Shown piece after piece: positions 36,835 to 48,447 of a stretch of DNA of 64,000 nucleotides. A model generated the notes under the pieces. That model did not search any database. It saw only the letters and a program-made list of their open reading frames with translations, and was not told the DNA's origin. The stretch spans positions 3,410,001 through 3,474,000 of the forward strand of contig JBAJFE010000004.1 in the NCBI GenBank assembly GCA_037903355.1. Reading direction: 5' to 3'. The stretch comes from Trichuris trichiura (taxonomy: Eukaryota; Nematoda; Enoplea; Trichinellida; Trichuridae). Position 1 is the first letter of the stretch; each line of letters starts with the position of its first letter. The position numbers were made by a program, and so were the translations under genes.

Positions 36835-38934
36835 CCGTTAAGAGGAACTATGCTTTCAAAGCAGCAACATATGTCAACAGATATCAGATGTCAACAGATG
36901 CATTATTAATATTTCGCTTAAACTGCGTTTAAGTCTCTCTCTTTTTTCTGACGCCTGTCAGGCTGTTCAAATTAACAAGTCTCTATGCAGCGCACGATTT
37001 ATGAATGTACGGATAAGGATATATTTTCAGGACGTAGGTATTCTCCATTGTTCTTAATATTTACACTTTGCTGTTACTGAGCTCGAGCGTTCATCTTTCT
37101 CCGTTGATGGCGAAATATGTGAACTCTCCTCGGTAGTTGCTGCAGACAAATTTAAATTTAAAGACGCTGTGCAAACTGTGGACGCTAGATTTCAATTTTT
37201 GCTCAGGCTGGATTTCAGTTTAATTAAGATTCTCTTTATCTGACCTGTTTGTAAAGCTGCAATGTTTCCCTGTGTGCAGGTTATTCTCTCTTGCCAGCCG
37301 CCGCTTACTTTAAGCACCGAGGCCATTAAGCAGAGAAATAGCTTGCAAAATAGAGTTTTAGTTGGTCTGCGGTTTTCTGTAGTCTCGATTCAGTGGAATC
37401 AGTGTTTAACATATCTATTCCTGCAGACCAAATGAAAATTTTAAAGTAACAATAGTGTGGGCTGATTTCAACGTTTTTGAGGAGACCGTGTGAAATTGAA
37501 TTCGTCACTATTAACGCAGTGCAAAACGTTTGGAACAACAACGGTCACATAGATAGGATTGACGTGATTGGCTTGTTACGTCATCCGTATGTAAATATGG
37601 ACGATTCTACATAGGAAAAGAAACGAGTTGACAGTGCTTTGCTGAAGTTTGTTTATTCACATGCTAGAAAAGTGCAATGAGTTCCTTGGAAAATATGCTA
37701 AGCAGGAGATGTTTAATCAGAATAAATCATCACCCCATCTACAGCGAGCGATGGTCTGCGCACAGCCCCAATAAGAAAAACCTGCTCGTCTGCTAATCAC
37801 TAATAATTTAATTAAAGGTAGCCGTATATTCAGCACTTTAAAAACCGATGATGTAGATCTTGATAAGCGGAGTTGACTGGATAAAAAAATGAATTAATGG
37901 CAATGACTGTAAGCTGTAGGAGGTCAGTTGCTCAGGCGGGCAATAAGCTTCCCTTTTCATTCACTTTCGGTGTTTCAAGTTCGTTGAAAAAGCGCAATTT
38001 ACTAAGGTGATTGTCGCTTCAGTAGTGTTTACTTATGCGTCAATTGGCTGCTCGTCTGACGTTTAATCTCCGACTTCCTTTCCTACTAATGCCGGGAGGC
38101 AAATATTAATTAACAGCTACCACGAAATGGGCATGGTAATCAACATTGAGACAGATTCGTTAGGCCTGTGATTAGTCACATGATAAACAAGTCAAACGAA
38201 TGTTGTAGTCCCATGTAGCTTTATATTACCACACATACTGCCATGTAATAAGTTGAGAGGGAAAGCTACTGCCATAATTTTGTTCTAATACCAATACCAA
38301 GCCAAGAAGAACCCTTTTTCTGTTGGACGTGAGCTGATGGCCAAACCTTGGTAATAACACTAGAATAAAGTGAATCAAATGCAGATCAAGTAAATAGGCA
38401 GTTCAGGTTACTATTAACTGAAACTATTAAGTTTGCATTACCTTTATTGTTCTCATTCTTCATTTCATTTTCCCTGAGGAGGATCAGACAAGAGCATTTC
38501 TGAAAGGTGCGTATATTAACACTTGTAACTTCCAGCAATCTGATATTAAAAGAGAATCGATACAACATGATCAAAGACCTTACGAAACCTCCAGCATTTA
38601 ACCATTGCTTTCAATTATTCAAGGCTGTACTTTACGGTACTTATCAGCTTTGTTTGGCTCTCAGCTTGGAAGGAGAATTTCTATTTTCCCTTGACATAAC
38701 TAGGTGCTGAGCTTTCAACTGCCTTTCACTGCTTGCATGTCTCGGCCATATGTTTTCACCCGGCTTTTTCCGAGTGTCCAAATTGCATGCGTTGCATTCC
38801 TGACATTTCACGACACTTTCATTCCCATGATAATTGTCCGACCAATCTCCAAGGACTCGACAACTTCTAATCATTTCCGTGCATGGAAATGTTTCAGGCA
38901 GAAAACGTTGCTTATGAGCAGCATAATGACCACT

Positions 38935-38941
38935 CGTCCCT

Positions 38942-39002
<61 letters not shown>

Positions 39003-39008
39003 AGAGAC
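38935..39008 (-). tRNA. tRNA-Asn-GTT: tRNA-Asn(GUU) copy 1
   Basis: 74 nt, anticodon GTT in a seven-base CTGTTAA loop, complete cloverleaf, no intron. Its 3' flank matches, reversed, the sequence after copy 14. Confidence 0.93.
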
Positions 39009-39205
39009 GGACGTTCACATCTCAATTCGCGTAGGAGCTGAGTTCCACGCATGCAAAACGATTATAGAAGAGGTACAGTAAGATTTAACTTTATTATATT
39101 AAATCTGACGGTAAATTATACGCAACGAAAAGAACATACCACCCCACTGGTCAGACGAAAAAATTTCTTCTCATTTCCCCAGTTCATTAACATGTAATAA
39201 AAGTC

Positions 39206-39226
39206 GTCTCTGTGGCGCAATCGGTC

Positions 39227-39272
<46 letters not shown>

Positions 39273-39279
39273 AGAGACG
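39206..39279 (+). tRNA. tRNA-Asn-GTT: tRNA-Asn(GUU) copy 2
   Basis: Intact cloverleaf; one D-loop change (GGTCA for GGTTA). The 3' acceptor strand CAGAGAC makes the acceptor stem fully Watson-Crick. No nearby T-run. Confidence 0.9.
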
Positions 39280-39906
39280 GTTACCTGTCATATTGATTGG
39301 GAGTACATCTTTCGACTCAAAAAGAGTCCATGACCATAGGTTTTTATGCCCTTGCAGATTGCGTGGACGATTAGCATGCAAATTGAACTGTCCTGAACAT
39401 TGAAGATTTAACGTGTGCACTTTAGACGTTTAAAGTTTTTTAGTGCATAGTTTCAAAACTTACATGTGACAAAGGGCGATTGAAAGCCTAACAGTCATAT
39501 AGGAGCGGAATCAAAGTGCCCCTTCGAACTAACATCTAAGATACGCTCACAAGTAGTAAAATGCGCGACTGAGACTGGATAAATTTGATACCTGAATACC
39601 AAAATACTTTCTAACAGTCGTTGTTATGTTGCAGTAATTTTTCTCACAAGAAGTGGTTGAAAATTAGACGTTTTCGTCCATCTGCTCTTGAAGACTGCTC
39701 ATGTCCAATTCTTAGGAAGAACGAATTGAAGAATGAAAAAAACTGAGAAGTAGTAAGCTTAGTGATAACAGGAGCAGAAGCTTCTTCCAAACCCAGAGCA
39801 GCGCGTCGGGTAAACGTTTTTTGGACTGCGGCGTTTGTTATTTGAATGTTATGAGCTCCTATCTGACGAGATTGCTTTGAAACTGCTTCGCCAGAAGGTT
39901 GCCTTA

Positions 39907-39914
39907 CTTTCCTA

Positions 39915-39954
<40 letters not shown>

Positions 39955-39980
39955 AGGCTGACCGATTGCTGCACAGAGAC
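39907..39980 (-). pseudogene. tRNA-Asn pseudogene, copy 3
   Basis: Related to copies 9 and 12. Acceptor 3' strand damaged (TAGGAAA-type), D-stem changed (TGCAGC for TGGCGC) and the D/anticodon junction altered. Confidence 0.85.
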
Positions 39981-40052
39981 GACGTCATCTTATTAAGCTA
40001 ATAGAAGGAGAATAACGTTTCGGGGCTCTCCAATAATGGTATGTTCTTTCTC

Positions 40053-40294
40053 AGATTTTGTCTCTTAGACGTCTCACCGTTTAAGAAATGCAGATTCCTA
40101 TCCTGCAACAAGTTGACCCTCTACTGAACAGTAGCCAATCACACTTTTCTGCCCTTATCCAAATCTAAGTCAAGTCATGGTTTAGGCTTAGTTATCTATC
40201 TCATATCTAATTTACGCTTAGTCTTATGTGAAGGCAGGGCTGGATGGCTGGCAAGTTTAAGGTATGACCATGGGGCGTCTAGAAAACAGGATCC
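40053..40294. mobile_element. MITE family A in tRNA spacer (copy A)
   Basis: Ends AGATTTTGTCTCTTAGACG and, reversed, GGATCCTGTTTTCTAGACG. Inserted in a divergent tRNA spacer; the flanking spacer matches the 197-bp spacers once it is removed. Target duplication is imperfect (ttctttct/ttcttttc). Confidence 0.7.
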
Positions 40295-40417
40295 TTCTTT
40301 TCATCACATAAAATGTATCCTCAGATTAATATAATGAAAGCAATTCTTACTTCACTTCTTGTAATTGTTAGGCATATGTCGCAGTTGCTTTCTTCTGTAA
40401 CGAAAGCGTAAATGCAT

Positions 40418-40434
40418 GTCTCTGTGGCGCAATA

Positions 40435-40484
<50 letters not shown>

Positions 40485-40491
40485 AGGGACG
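40418..40491 (+). tRNA. tRNA-Asn-GTT: tRNA-Asn(GUU) copy 4
   Basis: Intact cloverleaf, one D-loop C-to-A change. TTTT lies about 10 bases downstream, a usable Pol III stop. Confidence 0.93.
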
Positions 40492-41107
40492 TCAGGCAAC
40501 CTTTTCATGAAACAGAGTAAAAAGAAACTGGCTATCTATGAATCTGCAATACTCAACTAACAGATGTCACATTTCTGAAATTATATATTCGAAGTGTTAC
40601 TTTCTCTTTCGGAGAGGCTTCATTTCGAGGAATGTTGATTTAGCATTATCTCTTTTCTTCACTCATCTTTTATTCTTCAACTAGAATGGAACAAGAGTAG
40701 TTCCGGATGCTATGCGCACTCAGGCTTGTACTTTTCTACAGCCCGTCGTAAAGAAAATAAATAATACACGCAAAGGACTGTTATGAAACCTAGAGCATTT
40801 AGCCCTTAACTTTAATAATTTTCAGCTGTGAATTATGGTACTTCTCAGTCTTGTTCAGCTCCCAACCCGAACGTAACGACTCACAAAGCTTTGAAGCACT
40901 GTTGTCTGCACGCATGTTTTGCCCTTATGTTTCCGCAACGTTGTTTCTAATTTTCCAAAGCAAATGGGTTAATTCTTCCATTCTCAGGACACTTTCATTT
41001 GCATGCTATTAGTCCACGCAATTTGTAGGGGCTTCAGAACGTATACTCATACTTAATACTTATTTTCGGGAGGGAAAATTATACTTGTGAGCGGCATAAT
41101 GGCCAGC

Positions 41108-41114
41108 CGTCCCT

Positions 41115-41175
<61 letters not shown>

Positions 41176-41181
41176 AGAGAC
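41108..41181 (-). tRNA. tRNA-Asn-GTT: tRNA-Asn(GUU) copy 5
   Basis: Consensus cloverleaf. Nearest T-run about 28 bases downstream. Confidence 0.93.
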
Positions 41182-41377
41182 AGACATTTAGACCTCAGTT
41201 ATCCTAAAAATTAAGAGTGACGTATGCACAACGATTAGGCGACATACAGTAAGATTTAACTTTATTATACTAACCTGACAATAAATTATACGCAATGGAA
41301 AGAACATACCACTCCGTTTGTCAAACAAAAAACGTTTTTTCCATTTCACTAAATTATTAACAAGTAACCATAACGTC

Positions 41378-41400
41378 GTCTCTGTGGCGCAATCGAATAT

Positions 41401-41434
<34 letters not shown>

Positions 41435-41451
41435 GAGCCCACTCAGGGACG
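41378..41451 (+). pseudogene. tRNA-Asn copy 6, D-arm damaged
   Basis: The D loop and D-stem 3' strand read CGAATATCGC instead of CGGTTAGCGC. The invariant GG pair and one D-stem pair are lost. Anticodon arm intact. Probably not functional. Confidence 0.7.
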
Positions 41452-42087
41452 ATGGCCCGTCATGTTCATTGGAAGTACAGTTTTCGACCCAGAAAAAGTC
41501 CATGAGTTAGTATGACTGTAGTTTTTCGCGTCCTTGCAGATTGCGTGGACGATTAGCATGTAAATTGAACTGTCCTGAGCATTGAAGATTTAACGGTGCA
41601 CTTTGAAAAATTAAAGGTTTGTATAGCGTAGTTCCAAAACTTTTATTTGACAAAGGGCGCTTGAAAGCTTAGCAGTCATATGGGAGCGGAATCGAATTGT
41701 CCCTTTTGAATTAACATCTAAGACAGGCTCAGAAGAGCTATAATGCACGACTGAGACTTGATAAAATTAATGGCTGAATACTGGATACTTTCTAACAGTC
41801 AGTGTCATGTTGCAATAATTTTTTTCATGACCAGTTGTTGAAAAGCAGACGCCTCCGTCCATCTATTTTTGTAGACCTTTCATGTCCAATTTTTCGGAAA
41901 AACAAGTTGAAGAATAAAGAAAACTGAGGAGCAGTAGGCTAAGTGATAACTGGAGCAAAAGCTTCTTCCAAATCCAGAGCAGAGCATCAGGTAGACATGT
42001 TTTGAACTGCAGCATTTGTTATTTGAATATTATGAAGTCCTATCTGGCGAGATTGTTTTGAAACTGCTTCGCCAGAAGGTTGCCTGA

Positions 42088-42094
42088 CGTCCCT

Positions 42095-42130
<36 letters not shown>

Positions 42131-42161
42131 GGAACGCGCTAACCGATTGCGCCACAGAGAC
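42088..42161 (-). tRNA. tRNA-Asn-GTT: tRNA-Asn(GUU) copy 7
   Basis: One mismatch in the anticodon stem (TTCCG opposite CCGAA); otherwise consensus. Downstream TTCTGG replaces the TTTT seen after copies 4 and 10. Confidence 0.8.
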
Positions 42162-42355
42162 GGACGTTCAGATCTCAGTTCGCTTAGGAGCTGAGTTCCA
42201 CGCATGCAAAACGATTATAGAAGAGGTACAGTAAGATTTAACTTTATTATATAAAACCTGACGGTAAATTATACGCAACGAAAAGAACATACCACCCCAC
42301 TAGTCAGACGAAAAAATTTCTCATTTCCCCAGTTCATTAACTTGTAATAAAAGTC

Positions 42356-42376
42356 GTCTCTGTGGCGCAATCGGTC

Positions 42377-42422
<46 letters not shown>

Positions 42423-42429
42423 AGGGACG
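42356..42429 (+). tRNA. tRNA-Asn-GTT: tRNA-Asn(GUU) copy 8
   Basis: Intact; D-loop GGTCA variant shared with copy 2, its direct-repeat partner 3150 bp upstream. Confidence 0.92.
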
Positions 42430-43055
42430 GTTACCTGTCATATTGATTGGGAGTACATCTTTCGACCCAAAAAGAGTCCATGACCGTAGGTTTTCATGTC
42501 CTTGCAGATTGCGTGGACGATTAGCATGCAAATTGAACTGTCCTGAACATTGAAGATTTAACGTGTGCACTTTAGACATTTAAAGTTTTTTAGTGCATAG
42601 TTTCTAAACTTACATGTGACAAAGGGCGATTGAAAGCCTAACGATCATATAGGAGTGGAATCAAAGTGCCCCTTCGATTTAACATCTAAGATACGCTCAC
42701 AAGTAGTAAAGTGCGCGACTGAGACTGGATAAATTTGATACCTGAATACTAACTACTTTCTAACAGTCGTTGTTATGTTGCACTAATTTTTCTCACGAGA
42801 AGTGGTTGAAAATTAGACGTTTTCGTCCATCTGCTTTTGAAGACTGCTCATGTCCAATTCTTAGGAAGAACGAATTGAAGAATGAAAAAAACTGAGGAGT
42901 AGTAAGCTTAGTGATAACAGGAGCAGGAGCTTCTTCCAAACCCAGAGCAGCGCGTCGGGTAAACGTTTTTTGGACTGCGGCATTTGTTATTTGAATGTTA
43001 TGAGCTCCTATCTGACGAGATTGCTTTGAAACTGCTTCGCCAGTAGGTTGCCTTA

Positions 43056-43063
43056 CTTCCCTA

Positions 43064-43108
<45 letters not shown>

Positions 43109-43129
43109 GACCGATTGCTGCACAGAGGC
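43056..43129 (-). pseudogene. tRNA-Asn pseudogene, copy 9
   Basis: Acceptor stem changed on both strands and D-stem TGCAGC for TGGCGC. Direct-repeat partner of copy 3. Confidence 0.8.
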
Positions 43130-43201
43130 GACATCATCTTATTAAGCAAATAGAAGGAGAATAACGTTTCGGGGCTCTCCAATAATGGTATGTTCTTTCT
43201 C

Positions 43202-43443
43202 AGATTTTGTCTCTTAGACGTCTCACCGTTTAAGAAATGCAGATTCCTATCCTGCAACAAGTTGACCCTCTATTGAACAGTAGCCAATCACACTTTTCTG
43301 CCCTTATCCAAATCTAAGTCAAGTCATGGTTTAGGCTTAGTTATCTATCTCATATCTAATTTAGGCTTAGTCTTATGTGAAGGCAGGGTTGGATGGCCGG
43401 CAAGTTTAAGGTATGACCATGGGGCGTCTAGAAAACAGGATCC
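43202..43443. mobile_element. MITE family A in tRNA spacer (copy B)
   Basis: Same element as 40053-40294, exactly 3149 bp downstream, so it was copied with the tRNA block rather than inserted again. Confidence 0.7.
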
Positions 43444-43566
43444 TTCTTTTCATCACATAAAATGTATCCTCAGACTAATATAATGAAAGCATTTCTTACT
43501 TCACTTCTTGCAATTGTTAGGCATAAGTCGCAGTTGCTTTTTTCGGTAACGAAAGCATAAATCCGT

Positions 43567-43640
43567 GTCTCTGTGGCGCAATAGGTTAGCGCGTTCGGCT
43601 GTTAACCGAAAGGCTGGTGGTTCAAGCCCACCCAGGGACG
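43567..43640 (+). tRNA. tRNA-Asn-GTT: tRNA-Asn(GUU) copy 10
   Basis: Intact, one variable-loop change (GGCTGG). TTTT about 10 bases downstream. Confidence 0.92.
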
Positions 43641-44256
43641 TCAAACAACCTTTTCATGAAACAGAGCAAAAAGAAACTGGCTATCCATGAATCTGCAACA
43701 CTCAACTAACAGATGTCACATTTCTGAAATTATATGTTCGAAGTGTTACTTTCTCTTTTGGAAAGGCTTCATTTTGAGGAGTGTTGATTTAGCATTATCT
43801 CTTTTCTTCATTCATCTTTTATTTTTCGACTAGAATAGAACAAGAATAGTTCCGGATGCTATGCGCACTCAGGCTTGTACTTTTCGACAGCCCGTCGTAA
43901 AGAAAATAAATAATACATACAAAGGACTGTTATGAAACCTAGAGCATTTAGCCCTTAACTTTAATAATTTTCAGCTGTGAATTATGGTACTTCTCAGTCT
44001 TGTTCAGCTCCCAACCCGAACATAACGACTCACAAAGCTTTGAAGCACTGTTGTCTGCACGCATGTTTTGCCCTTATGTTTCCGCAACGTTGTTTATAAT
44101 TTTCCAAAGCAAATGGGTTAATCCTTCCATTCTCAGGACACTTTCATTTGCATGCTATTAGTCCACGCAATTTGTAGGGGCTTCAGAACGTATACTCATA
44201 CTTAATACTTATTTTCGGGAGGGAAAATTATACTTGTGAGCGGCATAATGGCCAGC

Positions 44257-44263
44257 CGTCCCT

Positions 44264-44313
<50 letters not shown>

Positions 44314-44330
44314 TATTGCGCCACAGAGAC
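44257..44330 (-). tRNA. tRNA-Asn-GTT: tRNA-Asn(GUU) copy 11
   Basis: Intact, D-loop A variant shared with copies 4 and 10. Confidence 0.92.
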
Positions 44331-44453
44331 ATGCATTTACGCTTTCGTTACAGAAGAAAGCAACTGCGACATATGCCTAACAATTACAAGAAGTGAAGTA
44401 AGAATTGCTTTCATTATATTAGTCTGAGGGTACATTTTATGTGATGAAAAGAA

Positions 44454-44695
44454 AGATCCTGTTTTCTAGACGCCCCATGGTCATACCTTTAACTTGCCGG
44501 CCATCTAGCCCTGCCTTCACATAAGACTAAGCCTAAATTAGATATAAGATAGATAACTAAGCCTAAACCAGGACTTGACTTAGATTTGGATAAGGGCAGA
44601 AAAGTGTGATTGGCTACTGTTCAGTAGAGGGACAACTTGTTGCAGGATAGGAATCCGCATTTCTTAAACGGTGAGACGTCTAAGAGACAAAATCT
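44454..44695. mobile_element. MITE family A in tRNA spacer (copy C, inverted)
   Basis: Mirror image of 43202-43443 about position 43948; inverted together with the surrounding tRNA genes. Confidence 0.7.
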
Positions 44696-44767
44696 GAGAA
44701 AGAACATACCATTATTGAAGAGCCCCGAAACGTTATTCTCCTTTTATTAGCTTAATAAGATGACGTC

Positions 44768-44793
44768 GTCTCTGTGCAGCAATCGGTCAGCCT

Positions 44794-44833
<40 letters not shown>

Positions 44834-44841
44834 TAGGAAAG
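44768..44841 (+). pseudogene. tRNA-Asn pseudogene, copy 12
   Basis: Mirror partner of copy 9 and nearly identical to copy 3: TGCAGC D-stem, CAGCCTG junction, and acceptor strand TAGGAAA. Confidence 0.85.
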
Positions 44842-45466
44842 TAAGGCAACCTTCTGGCGAAGCAGTTTCAAAGCAATCTCGTCAGATAGGAGCTCATAAC
44901 ATTCAAATAACAAATGCCGCAGTCCAAAAAACGTTTACCCGACGCGCTGCTCTGGGTTTGGAAGAAGCTCCTGCTCCTGTTATCACTAAGCTTACTACTT
45001 CTCAGTTTTTTTCATTCTTCAATTCGTTATTCCTAAGAATTGGACATGAGCAGTCTTCAAGAGCAGATGGACGAAAACGTCTAATTTTCAGCCACTTCTC
45101 GTGAGAAAAATTACTGCAGCATAACAACGACCGTTAGAAAGTATTCATATTCAGGTATCAAATTTATCCAGTCTCAGTCGCGCACTTTACTACTTGTGAG
45201 CGTATCTTAGACGTTAATTCGAAGGGGCACTTTGATTCCGCTCCTATATGACCGTTACGCTTTCAATCGCCCTTTGTCACATGTAAGTTTTGAAACTATG
45301 CACTAAAAAACTTTAAATGTCTAAAGTGCACACGTTAAATCTTCAATGTTCAGGACAGTTCAATTTGCACGCTAATCGTCCACGCAATCTGCAAGGACAT
45401 AGAAACCTACGGTCATGGACTCTTTTTGGGTCGAAGGATGTACTCCCAATCAACATGACAGGTAAC

Positions 45467-45473
45467 CGTCCCT

Positions 45474-45534
<61 letters not shown>

Positions 45535-45540
45535 AGAGAC
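45467..45540 (-). tRNA. tRNA-Asn-GTT: tRNA-Asn(GUU) copy 13
   Basis: Consensus cloverleaf. No T-run within about 25 bases downstream. Confidence 0.93.
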
Positions 45541-45737
45541 GACTTTTTGATTACACGTTAATGAGGTAGTAAAACAAAAAAAACATTTTTCGTCTGACCA
45601 GTGGGGTGGTATGTTCTTTTCGTTGCGTATAATTTACCGTCAGGTTTAATATAATAAAGCCAAATCTTACTGCATCTCTCCTAAACGTTTTGCATGCGTC
45701 GAACTCAACTCCTATGCTAACTGAGATGTGAACGTCC

Positions 45738-45743
45738 GTCTCT

Positions 45744-45794
<51 letters not shown>

Positions 45795-45811
45795 GAGCCC
45801 ACCCAGGGACG
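45738..45811 (+). tRNA. tRNA-Asn-GTT: tRNA-Asn(GUU) copy 14
   Basis: Consensus cloverleaf with TTCGAGC T-loop. First T-run about 30 bases downstream. Confidence 0.94.
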
Positions 45812-46340
45812 AGTGGTCATTATGCTGCTCATAAGCAACATTTTCTGCCTGAAACATTTCCATGCACAGAGGTGATTAGAAGTTGTCGAGTCCTTGCAGA
45901 TTGCTCAGACAATTATTATGCAAATGAAACTGTCCGGTATGTTCAAGACCTAACGTGTGCGCCTTGGAAAGCAAGTGTTCACGTAGGCTCAGAACTACCG
46001 TAATGTGCGCCTATAGTTGAATAAAATGATTCATTGAACTCTGAATGTTTCGTAGATGTGCTTGTCGTGTTGCTGTAGTTGCTTTTGCTGATTATTAAAA
46101 AGTGCAAGTTTTCGTCCACTTACACTTGGAAACTACTCATGTCCCATTCTTAGCGTTGACGAAGTGAAGAATGAAGGAAGCAGAGATGAAGTTAACTCAA
46201 TGGTGTTTCATAAGACAAATGTGAAATGACATCAGCGTTTTGAATAACTTAATTCTTTACAGCTACATTTATCATTAAAGTATTATGAATTCATATATGT
46301 CGATGTCTTTCTGACATTATTTCATGAAAAGGTTGCCTGA

Positions 46341-46347
46341 CGTCCCT

Positions 46348-46408
<61 letters not shown>

Positions 46409-46414
46409 AGAGAC
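46341..46414 (-). tRNA. tRNA-Asn-GTT: tRNA-Asn(GUU) copy 15
   Basis: Consensus cloverleaf; TTTT about 10 bases downstream. Confidence 0.94.
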
Positions 46415-46774
46415 GATGTTCAGCTGACGTGCTGCTCAGCTGGTAAAAGCAGTCGATTTTTTTTACTTAAACGATGACATTGCTTTTTCCTTCCGTAGCA
46501 GTAGCAGGAAACCTATTCTCAGATTAACACAGCGGCGTTGTGTGAACTCGCGACCTCTTCAACTTCCTGAGGAGAACATGAACATCGTTAAGCAACTGGT
46601 TCCGCAAGAAAGCTTCAATCACTGATCTTCTGAGATAATAAAGTTTTACTGTTGCTGTATGCATAGCAAAAATTCAGCACCTGTGCACATCAGTTCTTTT
46701 TTTATAGGATGAACTTTAAAATACTCTTGAACTGAACCGTCTCTCGACTGTATCTGTTTTGTTATGTGAACTAC

Positions 46775-47146
46775 CTAGTTGCGTGTACTGTTAATATATA
46801 GTAAAACCTCGTTGTTCGAGCTATGCTTACCAAGGAGTTGATTAGTTAATCGAACCTCAGCTGACCTGCAAGTACCATAGCTACTGTCGCATACTTGAAA
46901 TAACGTGGATGTTGGAGGCTTTCTAATGGGTCTAAAGATATCATTGTCGCAATGTTCATAGCCGAGATGTAGTCCGGAATTTTCGAGTTTCAACAAATAG
47001 CATACGAAATGAAGGTTGAAGTTTGCAGTGTCTGTCTGAGAATGTACGGCACCTACGACTGCAACCGAAGGATGAAATGACAATAAACGTACATAACGAG
47101 CCAACAATTTTGAATCACTTAAACTACTAACAATTCTACCGGCCAT
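46775..47146 (-). other. Unrecognised 123-aa open frame between tRNA copies 15 and 16
   Basis: ATG-initiated frame starting MAGRIVSSLSDSKLLARYVR and ending VLLYINSTRN, in the 980-bp spacer that is otherwise unlike the other divergent spacers. Composition is protein-like (mixed hydrophobic and charged residues), but no domain, splice structure or promoter is seen. Could be a real small gene, an exon or chance. Confidence 0.3.
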
Positions 47147-47393
47147 ACGCGAGTCCTACTGTTATTGGAATGTCAAGTTTATGGTATGCTTTTTAGCTTT
47201 AAAACGCAGCAGGTTGACCTTAGTGTGCCGGAAAAAAAAACTTTGTTCCAAAAGCATTCGCGACGGAGCTTCAACTTCGCTGGTTCATATCTCTATTGTG
47301 CTATTCTCTTCAGAAAATTCAGATTACAAAAGGTCTCGGACAATGAAATTCAGACAACGTAATTGCGCTGAGATGACTAAATGATAAATGTCC

Positions 47394-47399
47394 GTCTCT

Positions 47400-47460
<61 letters not shown>

Positions 47461-47467
47461 AGGGACG
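47394..47467 (+). tRNA. tRNA-Asn-GTT: tRNA-Asn(GUU) copy 16
   Basis: Consensus cloverleaf. Downstream flank mirrors that of copy 7; no close T-run. Confidence 0.93.
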
Positions 47468-48103
47468 TCAGGCAACCTTCTGGCGAAGCAGTTTCAAAGC
47501 AATCTCGCCAGATAGGACTTCATAATATTCAAATAACAAATCCTGCAGTTCAAAAAATGTCTACTTGATGTTCTGCTCTGGATTTGGAAGAAGCTTTTGC
47601 TCCAGTTATCACTTAGCCTACTGCTCCTCAGTTTTCTTTATTCTTCAACTTGTTTTTCCAATGAATTGGACATGAAAGGTCTACAAAAATAGATGGACGG
47701 AGGCGTCTGCTTTTCAACAACTGGTCATGAAAAAAATTATTGCAACATGACACTGACTGTTAGAAAGTATCCAGTATTCAACCATTAATTTTATTCAGTC
47801 TCATTCGTGCGTTATAGTTCTTCTGAGCCTGTCTTAGATGTTAATTCAAAAGGAACAATTCGATTCTGCTCCTATATGACTGCTAAGCTTTCAATCGCCC
47901 TTTGTCACATAAAAGTTTTGGAACTACGCTATACAAACCTTTAATTTTTCAAAGTGCACCGTTAAATCTTCAATGCTCAAGACAGTTCAATTTACATGCT
48001 AATCGTCCACGCAATCTGCAAGGACGTGAAAAACTACAGTCATACTAACTCATGGACTTTTTCTGGGTCGAAAACTGTACTTCCAATGAGCATGACGGGC
48101 CAT

Positions 48104-48120
48104 CGTCCCTGGGTGGGCTC

Positions 48121-48171
<51 letters not shown>

Positions 48172-48177
48172 AGAGAC
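48104..48177 (-). tRNA. tRNA-Asn-GTT: tRNA-Asn(GUU) copy 17
   Basis: Consensus cloverleaf with TTCGAGC T-loop. Mirror partner of damaged copy 6, so copy 6 decayed after the duplication. Confidence 0.94.
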
Positions 48178-48373
48178 GACGTTTTGGCTTCTTGTTAATA
48201 AGTTAGTGAAATGGAAAAAACGTTTTTTGTTTGACAAATGGAGCGGTATGTTCTTTCCATTGCGTATAATTTACTCTCAGGTTAGTATAATAAAGTTAAA
48301 TCTTACTGTATGTCGCCTAATCGTTGTGCATACGTCACTCTTAATTTTTAGGATAACTGAGGTCTGAATGTCT

Positions 48374-48379
48374 GTCTCT

Positions 48380-48437
<58 letters not shown>

Positions 48438-48447
48438 TCCAGGGACG
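48374..48447 (+). tRNA. tRNA-Asn-GTT: tRNA-Asn(GUU) copy 18
   Basis: Intact with one G-T pair in the T-stem (CCATC). TTTTT about 9 bases downstream. Confidence 0.9.

Larger units (their letters stand above)
35586..38019. repeat. Large inverted repeat, 570-bp arms
   Basis: Arms 35586-36155 and 37451-38019 are highly similar in opposite orientation with few mismatches (for example GCAGACGAGCAGG against CCTGCTCGTCTGC). The 1.3-kb spacer contains a PLE terminal remnant (36713-36834) and a C-rich run near 36620. The arms contain no convincing coding frame. Either a foldback transposon or an inverted duplication. Confidence 0.8.

Noticed and set aside
39644..45104. Open frames of 114-155 codons repeated three times across the tRNA array (for example 39644-39988, 42793-43260, 44760-45104)
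   Set aside because: Their N-terminal part is a translation of the tRNA-Asn gene itself and the remainder is duplicated spacer. Similarity between copies reflects recent DNA duplication, not coding constraint.
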